This document shows, piece after piece, positions 52,746 to 59,835 of a DNA stretch of 59,835 nt. The position numbers were made by a program, and so were the translations under genes. This DNA comes from Bacteroidota bacterium (GTDB lineage: Bacteria > Bacteroidota > Bacteroidia > 2-12-FULL-35-15): positions 1 through 59,835 of the forward strand of contig CANFLQ010000006.1 of assembly GCA_947447995.1 (NCBI GenBank), given 5' to 3'. The notes below the pieces were generated by a model. That model was not told where the DNA came from and ran no database searches. It saw nothing but the letters and a program-made list of their open reading frames with translations. Every line of letters starts with the position of its first letter. The first letter of the stretch is position 1.

Positions 52746-53375
52746 ATGAATATGAATCGCACCCTAAAACACGCCCCTTCACTTTCTGAAGCCTTTAAAA
52801 ATAGGATGAATAAGATTCTTGTAGATGTCCAAATTTCTGAAAAGGAAGCGAAACAAATTATTTCCTATTTTAAACTTGTAACACTTGAAAAAGATGAAGT
52901 ATTTTGCAAAAAGGGGCAAGTAAATATCAAATTAGGCATTCTTTTAAGCGGTTTAATGTATGCAACCTATGAGACAAAAAAAAAAAGTGATGAAGTATCC
53001 CGTTTTTTCTATCCTCCCGAAAATTTTATTGTTACAGATTTTGAGAGTTTTAAAAAATCAACATCTGCCAACGAAACAATTATAGTTATTGAAAAAAGTG
53101 AACTTTTGGTTATCAACTATGTTGATATGAAAAAGTTATATAAAACCGTTCCTAAAATGAATTATATAGCCAGGGAACTTGCTGAATTAAACTATATAAG
53201 AGCCATGCATCGGATTTACGATTTGCAGGTTTTAAATGCTGAAGAAAGAGTGAAAAATTTTTTTAGAGATCATCCTAGCTTTTACAACAGAGTTGGGAAA
53301 CAAGAAATTAGTTCGTACTTGGGCATGAATCGTAACCTAATCAGCAAATATTTTAAACCAGAAAAAAAGATCTAA
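52746..53375 (+). CDS. Crp/Fnr-family transcriptional regulator
   Basis: A 209-residue regulator. A cyclic-nucleotide-binding beta-barrel fold occupies about residues 25-115 (LEKDEVFCKKGQVNIKLGIL, IVTDFESF), and a winged-helix segment residues about 160-205 with GKQEISSYLGMNRNLISKYF as the recognition HTH. The conserved cAMP-site residues are not clearly seen, as is usual for Bacteroidota members. It is divergent in sequence from Fnr and has no cysteine cluster. The large SBBP gene follows 128 bases later and may be a target, but this is only based on closeness. Confidence 0.85.
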   Translation: MNMNRTLKHAPSLSEAFKNRMNKILVDVQISEKEAKQIISYFKLVTLEKDEVFCKKGQVNIKLGILLSGLMYATYETKKKSDEVSRFFYPPENFIVTDFESFKKSTSANETIIVIEKSELLVINYVDMKKLYKTVPKMNYIARELAELNYIRAMHRIYDLQVLNAEERVKNFFRDHPSFYNRVGKQEISSYLGMNRNLISKYFKPEKKI

Positions 53376-53503
53376 TTTTGAAATAAAATTGGAACTATTA
53401 ATTAAAATAATTAAATTGCGGTATTCATTTTGGTGATTTGTGGACTAACTTAATTTTAATTACAGCTAGATTCCAAAAGTATTAAAAAATAAAAACAATT
53501 TTC

Positions 53504-56500
53504 ATGAAGCTATATAAGTCTATACTCACACTTAGTCTATTGCTAGGTTATATTAACTCCTACGCTCAAACACCCACGCTTAGTTGGGTAAAACAATTGG
53601 GTGGAGCAGAATCGGAGTATGGAAATTCTATAGCAGTTCACACCAATGGTGATGTATACTCTACTGGTTTTTTTACAGGTGCAGTTGATTTTAACCTTGG
53701 GGGAACTGGAGGAAAGGCTATGCTTACTGCAGACAGTTCTGATATATTTATTTGTAAACATGATTCGCTAGGTATTTTAAAATGGGCACGAAGAATGGGT
53801 GGATCGTCAAGTAAAGATGCTGGTTATGCTATTGCATTAGATATAAATGGCAACGCATATATTACAGGTTTGTTTAAAGATGCTGCCAGTTTTAACAATG
53901 CAGGAGTAGGAAGTGGTTATACTGTAGGAAATGCAGTTAATTTAACAGCAGTAGGAGGGACAGATGTTTTTGTTGCAAAATTTAATCCAGCAGGTACATT
54001 ACAATGGGCAAAAAAAATGGGCGGAGCAAAAGACGATGCAGGTTATGCAATTGCACTTGATAAAACAGGTGATGTATATCTTACAGGCTGGTTTTCCGAC
54101 AAAGCCAACCTAGATCCTAACGGAACCCTTAATTTTACAGCTATGGGACTATCAACTCCACCCAATAGCTACCCTACTGATATTTTTGTTGCCAAAATAA
54201 AGGCTGACGGTACTACAGGCTGGGCAAAACAAATGGGTGGCGGCGGCTATGATTTTGGTTTTGGTATTAAAGTTGACGCAAATAAAAACGTGTATACAAC
54301 AGGCGGATTTCAAGATAATAACAGTACCTCCCCTCATACAGACTTTGACCCTGGATCTGGAAACATTAAATTAAGTTCTGCTGGAGGAGCCGATATATTT
54401 ATATCCAAACTCGATTCCACTGGGGCTATTGGCACATCGGGCTGGGCAAAAAGAATGGGCGGAGGAGCTGACGATATTGGAACGGGTATTACACTTGACA
54501 AATCTGGAAATATATTAACAACAGGCTTTTTTGAAGCAACCGCCGACTTTGATCCAAATCCTAACGTAACCAAAAACCTAAGCGCTTCTGGCTCAAATAA
54601 ATATTTTGATATTTTTATTTCAAAATTAAACTCCTCAGGTGATTATGTTTGGGCTAATGTGTTAGGTGGTAGTGGCGACGATATTAGCTTTTCAATTGCT
54701 GTTGACACAAGCGATAATATTTATACAACTGGTGGATTTCAAAATACAGTAAACTTTGTTGACGCTACTAATGGGGCAAGTACAGCAAAAAACTTCACAT
54801 CTCCAGGAACAGACCTTTATGATATATTTATATCTAAAACCTCGGCCTCAGGAGCTTATGTATGGACACAACAATATGGAGGAACAAATAACGATGCCGG
54901 ACAAGCTATTACTGTTGATGTAAACGGTTCGGTATACGTAACAGGAGCATTTAAAAAAACGGTTGATTTTGACCCAACTTCTGCCACTAAAAATTTAGTG
55001 GCAGACAGCTCCGATACTTTTATTTTAAAACTTAGCCAACCAATACCTTGCGTTGCTACAACGCCTACATTAACTATTACCAACACCTGCGGAAGTTCTA
55101 CACTAAAGGCTCCTACCTCTACTGGCACTTATTTATGGAGCCCTGGAGGTCAAACAACCAATGCTATTACTGTTACCCAAGCAGGCACTTATTCTGTTAC
55201 AATTACTAAAAACGGCTGCGTTAGCAATTCAGGTGTAGGAACAGCTGCGCCAAAAACAATACCTGCAAAACCAACTGTAACAGTAAGCAATGATTGTGGT
55301 AACTCCACACTTACCTCTAGTTCAACTACAGGATCTTATTTATGGAGTTATAATAACTCCACAATTAAGTCCATTGCCGTTACTTCTGCTGGATCTTATT
55401 CTGTTACCATAACAGAAAACAGTTGTACAAGTGCATACGCTGTAGGAACAGCTACACCCAAAGCTGTGCCAGCAACACCTAGCATTACAGTATTAAATGG
55501 GTGCGGTAATTCAACTTTAACTTCAAGCACAACAACTGGAACTTATTTATGGAGTCCTGGAGGATCAACAAGCCAAGCTATAACGGCAACTACATCTGCA
55601 ACATATTCTATAACAGTTACTGAAAATGGATGTCCGAGTGCTGTAAAAACTGCAACTTCAGCTCCAAATGCTATCCCTTCCGCTCCAAGTGTAACAAGTC
55701 CAATTAGCTATTGTCAAAGTTCAACAGCATCCCAATTAACAGCAACTGGAACATCTTTATTATGGTATACCGCCGCAACAGGAGGAACAGGCAGTACAAC
55801 TGCTCCTACCCCAACTACAACCACAGTTGGTCAGCAAAATTATTATGTTAGTCAAACTGTAAATACCTGTATAAGTACAAGAGCCTTAATTACTGTAAAT
55901 ATTACCTCTAACACATCTATTCCAACTGTAACATCCCCAGTTAATTACTGTTTAAATAACACTGCAATTCCATTAACAGCAGAAGGAAGCAGTTTATTAT
56001 GGTATACAACCGCTAGTGGTGGAACTGGAAGCAATACGGCTCCTACACCAACTACTAGTGCAGTTGGTACTATTTCTTATTATGTAAGTCAAACCCAATG
56101 CGGTGAAGGGCCAAGATCACAAATAGATGTAATAACAAATGCAATTCCCGCTGCCCCATCAATTACATCAATTGACAGCTGTGGTAATTCAACTTTAACT
56201 GCAAATAATTTTATTGGATCATTATTGTGGAGTACTATTGAAAAAAGCACTTCGATAACAGTTACCAATGCCGCTACCTATTCGGTAACGCAAACTGTTA
56301 ATGGATGTATAAGTCCCAATGGTACTGGCATTGCTGCACCAATAGCAATACCTGCTGCACCAGTTATTACAAGTCCAGTTGTGTTGTGCCAAAATTCAAC
56401 GGCAAGTCCTTTAACAGCAACTGGAGCTTCATTATTATGGTATAGCACTACAACTGGAGGAACAGGCAGCGCAACAGCTATTACACCATCAACAGCTACG

Positions 56501-57535
56501 GTTAGTGCAATTAATTATTTTGTGAGCCAAACCGTAAATACTTGCGAAAGTCCGAAAGCCTCAATCACTGTAAGCATAACAGCTACTCCAGCCTCACCAG
56601 TGGTTATGAGTCCAAAAAACTATTGTCAAAATGCAACTGCAACACAATTAACAGCAACTGGGGCTAACCTATTATGGTACATTGCTGCAACAGGAGGAAC
56701 AGGAAGCTCCACCGCACCAACCCCTTCCACAGCAACAGTTAACACTATGAACTATTACGTAAGCCAAACTGTTGGTAATTGCGAAAGTACCAGAGCAATT
56801 ATTACTGTTAATATTTCTGCAAATACTCCTACTCCAACAGTTACCACCCCTGTAAACTATTGTAAAAATAGTATTGCTAATCCATTAACAGCAAATGGAA
56901 CTAACTTATTGTGGTATACAGTTGCAACAGGCGAAACAGGTAGCTCTATTGCTCCTACACCATCAACAACAGTATCGGCATCTTATTATGTAAGCCAAAC
57001 TATTTGTAGCGAAAGTCCAAGAGCAGAAATTACGGTTAATGTAAATGCAATTCCAACAATAACAGTTAATTCTTTAACAATATGTGCAGGGCAAACAGCT
57101 ACTTTAATTGCAAGTGGAGGAACTAGCTACCATTGGTCAAACAATGCAACAACCCAATCTATTTCTTTTGTTTCAACTACTGCAACTTCTTACACAGTTA
57201 CAGGAACAACTTCTGGATGTTCAAATTCTGCAGTTGCTAAAGTAACAATGTGTTCGGGAGTAGGTATTTCTGAATATACAAATTCACAAAATATTTCTGT
57301 GTATCCTAATCCTAATAGCGGAGAATTCACAATTTCAATAATAAATACAAATACCAATATTCTAAAAATTGGAGTAATTGATGTTTTAGGACAAGATATA
57401 TATTCAAAAACCTTAAACAATAACAGTATAGATTTTAGTGCCCAAATAAAACTTGAAGATATATCAAGCGGTATTTATTATTTGCAAATTAATACTGGAT
57501 TAGAACTTATCATCAAAAAAATAATCATTCAATAA
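53504..57535 (+). CDS. Large secreted SBBP and Ig-like repeat protein with T9SS tail
   Basis: A 1343-residue protein. Signal peptide (1-22). Residues about 25-510 contain about nine SBBP-type propeller repeats, each with a G-x-DDxGxxIAxD-x2-GNVYxTGxF pattern (as in GYAIALDINGNAYITGLF). Residues about 520-1260 contain two interleaved Ig-like module types: five of the LWSPGG...TYSVT type and five of the LLWYTAATGGTGS type. The C-terminal 75 residues are a T9SS type A sorting domain (YPNPNSGEFTI, GIYYLQI). No catalytic domain is visible. The modular build suggests a surface adhesin or a filament-like protein. It is followed by a MITE-like element. Confidence 0.9.
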   Translation: MKLYKSILTLSLLLGYINSYAQTPTLSWVKQLGGAESEYGNSIAVHTNGDVYSTGFFTGAVDFNLGGTGGKAMLTADSSDIFICKHDSLGILKWARRMGGSSSKDAGYAIALDINGNAYITGLFKDAASFNNAGVGSGYTVGNAVNLTAVGGTDVFVAKFNPAGTLQWAKKMGGAKDDAGYAIALDKTGDVYLTGWFSDKANLDPNGTLNFTAMGLSTPPNSYPTDIFVAKIKADGTTGWAKQMGGGGYDFGFGIKVDANKNVYTTGGFQDNNSTSPHTDFDPGSGNIKLSSAGGADIFISKLDSTGAIGTSGWAKRMGGGADDIGTGITLDKSGNILTTGFFEATADFDPNPNVTKNLSASGSNKYFDIFISKLNSSGDYVWANVLGGSGDDISFSIAVDTSDNIYTTGGFQNTVNFVDATNGASTAKNFTSPGTDLYDIFISKTSASGAYVWTQQYGGTNNDAGQAITVDVNGSVYVTGAFKKTVDFDPTSATKNLVADSSDTFILKLSQPIPCVATTPTLTITNTCGSSTLKAPTSTGTYLWSPGGQTTNAITVTQAGTYSVTITKNGCVSNSGVGTAAPKTIPAKPTVTVSNDCGNSTLTSSSTTGSYLWSYNNSTIKSIAVTSAGSYSVTITENSCTSAYAVGTATPKAVPATPSITVLNGCGNSTLTSSTTTGTYLWSPGGSTSQAITATTSATYSITVTENGCPSAVKTATSAPNAIPSAPSVTSPISYCQSSTASQLTATGTSLLWYTAATGGTGSTTAPTPTTTTVGQQNYYVSQTVNTCISTRALITVNITSNTSIPTVTSPVNYCLNNTAIPLTAEGSSLLWYTTASGGTGSNTAPTPTTSAVGTISYYVSQTQCGEGPRSQIDVITNAIPAAPSITSIDSCGNSTLTANNFIGSLLWSTIEKSTSITVTNAATYSVTQTVNGCISPNGTGIAAPIAIPAAPVITSPVVLCQNSTASPLTATGASLLWYSTTTGGTGSATAITPSTATVSAINYFVSQTVNTCESPKASITVSITATPASPVVMSPKNYCQNATATQLTATGANLLWYIAATGGTGSSTAPTPSTATVNTMNYYVSQTVGNCESTRAIITVNISANTPTPTVTTPVNYCKNSIANPLTANGTNLLWYTVATGETGSSIAPTPSTTVSASYYVSQTICSESPRAEITVNVNAIPTITVNSLTICAGQTATLIASGGTSYHWSNNATTQSISFVSTTATSYTVTGTTSGCSNSAVAKVTMCSGVGISEYTNSQNISVYPNPNSGEFTISIINTNTNILKIGVIDVLGQDIYSKTLNNNSIDFSAQIKLEDISSGIYYLQINTGLELIIKKIIIQ

Positions 57536-57540
57536 AATAG

Positions 57541-57734
57541 ACTTTATATAAGTTAAGCAATTATAGCCTTTTTATTTGTGATTACATAGTTCGTCATTGC
57601 GAGCGAAAGCGAAGCAATCTCATACGTGGTAGTCATTCTGAACTTGATTCAGAATCTGTATTTGAGATTGCTTCGGGCGAAAAGCCCTCGCAATGACGAG
57701 CTAAACTAAAATAACATTTTAACTTATATAAAGT
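57541..57734. mobile_element. MITE-like element with perfect terminal inverted repeats
   Basis: A 194-base non-coding element starting five bases after the SBBP stop. Terminal arms ACTTTATATAAGTTA (57541-57555) and its exact reverse complement (57720-57734) are 15 bases, perfect. Inside are CGTCATTGCGAG (57592-57603) against CTCGCAATGACG (57687-57698), GAAGCAATCTCA (57611-57622) against TGAGATTGCTTC (57663-57674), and a central ATTCTGAA-cttga-TTCAGAAT. No transposase is inside. The inner part is a type of repeat common in Bacteroidota intergenic DNA. Confidence 0.75.
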
Positions 57735-57895
57735 ATAATATATACCTTAAAAACACAGAGCCCACATTTAAAAAGAATAAATAGTTTTATATTTTAAAAC
57801 AACAACATTATGCAACATAAATTGCATACATTATATTTAATATAGAATAAATTTGATTTAATTAATCTTCACAAAAAATAATAAACCTCACAGCC
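57735..57895. other. Intergenic spacer before the esterase gene
   Basis: About 160 AT-rich bases, no coding frame, no clear -33/-7 pair. Confidence 0.4.
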
Positions 57896-59835
57896 ATGAA
57901 AATCAAACATCATTTACTTTTAGTTTTTAGTTTTATAACTACTCTTGTTATTTCTCAAACAGGTGCAGAAATAGACCGTACCCTAACAATTAGCGGCAAC
58001 AGTTATAAGTATAGAATTTATGTTCCTAAATCTTACGATGGAACTAAACCTGTTCCTTTACTTTTTAATATACATGGTTTTACTGGTAGCAATACTCAAC
58101 AAGAGAGTTTTGGAGATTTTAGAAAAATTGCAGATACCGCTAACTTTATTATTATTCATCCAGATGCTAAAAACGGCTCTGCAAGTTGGGATGTTTTGAA
58201 TGGTACCGCATCCACTAGTAATGGCGATAGAAAAGCATTGCTTACTATGTTGGATACCATGGAAGCCAGGTATAATATTAATAAATGTAAAGTGTATACA
58301 ACAGGATTTAGCCAAGGAGCATTTATGAGTTGTTATTTGGTTAGTAATCTAGATGCTCTTGGCTCACCTCCTCGATTTGCAGCTGCAGCCCCTGTTGCTG
58401 GAAATTATGGAACAACGGCTATTTATAATGCAAAAAACCCACAAAACCCCGTACCTTTAATGATAATTCATGGCACCTCGGACAATATAATCAGCTATAC
58501 AGGAACGGGCATTACCACATCTACTCACGTGGATACTGTAATTAAATGGTGGCGAGGATATGACGGGTGCACAACACCGTACCCAAGTACTGCTACTACT
58601 TTACCAAATGTAAATACAGGTGATGGCAGCACTGTTGACCATTTTGTTTATTCAGGAGGTAATAGAGGGAGTTCAGTAGAACTGTACAGAGTAGTAGGTG
58701 GTGGACATTCATGGCCTGGAGCTTCAGCCAACTCAATAGGAGTAGGAAACAGAAATTTGGACTTTGATGCCAGTTTAGTGATTTGGCAATTTTTAAGTAA
58801 ATATTGTTTACCTAAGCTTACATCTACATCTTGTACAGAAACACCTACCATTTCTTCTCAAACAAATAACAGCACTGTATGTAGCGGAATAGCCACAACA
58901 TTTTCAGTTACGGCAAGCGGATGCGAAGGAACAGCATTAACATACCAATGGCAAGTTAACCCAGGTACAGGATTTTCAGATTTAGCAAATAATACAACTT
59001 ATAGTGGAGTTAACACCAACATTTTATCAATAGCATCAGCTACAGCAGGTTTAAATAGTTATAAATACCGTTGCTTTGTTACAAGCTGTTGCAATACAGC
59101 TTATTCTGTAAATTCAATACTTACAATTGATAATTGCTGTATTAAACCCACAATAACAGACTCTAAACCCGGTTCAAGATGTGGAACAGGTATCGTAACT
59201 TTATCTGCAACAGCATCCGCAGGAACTATTAATTGGTACAATGCTATAACAGGAGGAACTTCAATAGCATCTGGCACTAGCTTTACAACACCTAGTATTT
59301 CTTCAACAACCACTTATTATGTGGATGCAACAAATAACGGATGCACAACAAGTTCTAGAACAGCAGTAATAGCAACTATTTCAGCCGCACCAACAGCTAC
59401 TATTAGCGGAAGTACAACAATATGTTCAGGTGCTTCTGCTATCTTAACTATTGCTTTAACAGGTAAAGCACCATGGGCTTTTACTTATGGGTCAGCAACT
59501 GTTAATACTCCTCTTACAGCAATTACCACACCCACTTATACAACATCTGTAACTCCTGGAACATATACTTTAGCATCCGTTTCAGATGCAAATTGTGCTG
59601 GTACTGTTAGCGGAACTGCAACCATTACCGAAAATAAAGCGATTACAATTACAAATAAAACAAACGCATGTAATGGTAGCAATACCGAATATACTGTAGA
59701 ATTTGATATTGTAGGCGGAAATGCTGGAAGCTATACTGTTAATGGCAACACAACTGGAATAATTAATAATCATTACAAAGGTAATGCCTTGGCAGCGGGA
59801 ACAACTTATTCCTTAACTGTTAGCGATTTATACAA
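57896..59835 (+). CDS. Secreted polyhydroxybutyrate-depolymerase-like esterase with Ig-like modules (truncated by window end)
   Basis: A 646-codon visible part with no stop. Signal peptide (1-20, ending VISQ). Residues about 25-310 are an LpqC/PHB-depolymerase-type alpha/beta hydrolase: nucleophile Ser139 in TTGFSQGAF, Asp near 195 in HGTSDNIISY, His near 269 in VGGGHSWPG. The oxyanion-side HGFTG follows the first strand. Residues about 320-645 are Ig-like modules of the same general kind as in the SBBP protein (TYQWQVNPGTG, WYNAITGG). A T9SS tail is expected beyond the window. The substrate may be a plant-type ester (feruloyl or acetyl) or a polyester. Confidence 0.86.
   Translation, partial: MKIKHHLLLVFSFITTLVISQTGAEIDRTLTISGNSYKYRIYVPKSYDGTKPVPLLFNIHGFTGSNTQQESFGDFRKIADTANFIIIHPDAKNGSASWDVLNGTASTSNGDRKALLTMLDTMEARYNINKCKVYTTGFSQGAFMSCYLVSNLDALGSPPRFAAAAPVAGNYGTTAIYNAKNPQNPVPLMIIHGTSDNIISYTGTGITTSTHVDTVIKWWRGYDGCTTPYPSTATTLPNVNTGDGSTVDHFVYSGGNRGSSVELYRVVGGGHSWPGASANSIGVGNRNLDFDASLVIWQFLSKYCLPKLTSTSCTETPTISSQTNNSTVCSGIATTFSVTASGCEGTALTYQWQVNPGTGFSDLANNTTYSGVNTNILSIASATAGLNSYKYRCFVTSCCNTAYSVNSILTIDNCCIKPTITDSKPGSRCGTGIVTLSATASAGTINWYNAITGGTSIASGTSFTTPSISSTTTYYVDATNNGCTTSSRTAVIATISAAPTATISGSTTICSGASAILTIALTGKAPWAFTYGSATVNTPLTAITTPTYTTSVTPGTYTLASVSDANCAGTVSGTATITENKAITITNKTNACNGSNTEYTVEFDIVGGNAGSYTVNGNTTGIINNHYKGNALAAGTTYSLTVSDLY

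Noticed and set aside
54334..55128. Minus-strand frames inside the SBBP gene
   Set aside because: They are shadows in other frames of a repetitive gene with consistent plus-strand protein features.

Overview
The window is AT-rich DNA from a member of the phylum Bacteroidota, most likely an uncultured or environmental lineage in the Flavobacteriales/Sphingobacteriales/Chitinophagales range. The evidence is: type IX secretion (T9SS) C-terminal sorting domains, a gliding-motility-type PKD protein next to a PorP/SprF-like protein, a TonB-dependent receptor with a carboxypeptidase-regulatory-like domain, LytS/LytTR-type two-component genes, a GWxTD lipoprotein, and promoters of the Bacteroidota type (TTG, 18-22 bases, TAnnTTTG). 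No rRNA, tRNA or CRISPR array was seen.

Layout. 1-3.3 kb: a truncated gene, a frameshifted ORF6N gene, then a ferredoxin and a siroheme sulfite/nitrite reductase with a HEPN-like tail. 3.3-5.5 kb: a decayed transposase and a DUF2281 antitoxin-like gene bracketed by a 70-base duplication of the argH 5' end, then intact argH. 5.5-9.7 kb: a minus-strand operon of TonB receptor, sensor kinase and LytTR regulator. 10-20.6 kb: mostly housekeeping genes (UbiD-like decarboxylase, SRPBCC protein, RlmB-type methylase, GWxTD lipoprotein, RmuC, BamA/TamA-like protein, pheT). 20.8-28.4 kb: a membrane-anchored MutS-like ATPase, recG, a secreted M4 metallopeptidase and two small envelope proteins. 28.5-30.5 kb: a convergent type II restriction-modification pair. 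30.6-36.1 kb: an RluF-type synthase, a flavoprotein and the three core pyruvate dehydrogenase genes, split over both strands. 36.2-43.4 kb: two large PKD/Ig-like surface proteins and a PorP/SprF-like protein. 43.5-49.6 kb: gap, a TMEM175-like channel and a five-gene dlt-like operon. 49.6-59.8 kb: a cargo-less T9SS tail protein, lipA, an outer-membrane-type protein, OsmC, a Crp/Fnr regulator, a 1343-residue SBBP/Ig protein and the start of a secreted esterase with Ig-like repeats.

The most interesting locus is the compact dlt-like operon (45305-49550): carrier protein, DltD, a previously uncalled 49-codon DltX-like peptide ending in FVYQQF, a DltB-like MBOAT protein and a DltA-like ligase. Gram-negative Bacteroidota have no teichoic acid, so the acceptor is unknown. 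The MBOAT protein also carries Asn where the invariant family histidine is expected (WNG instead of WHG).

The second theme is short palindromic repeats. A CCCTCTCC..GGAGAGGG family occurs seven times. One copy lies in frame inside the N-terminus of lipA. A different family (CACAGATT..AATCTGTG) lies in frame inside pheT. Both behave like protein-coding palindromic insertions in essential genes. A 194-base MITE-like element with 15-base perfect terminal inverted repeats follows the SBBP gene.
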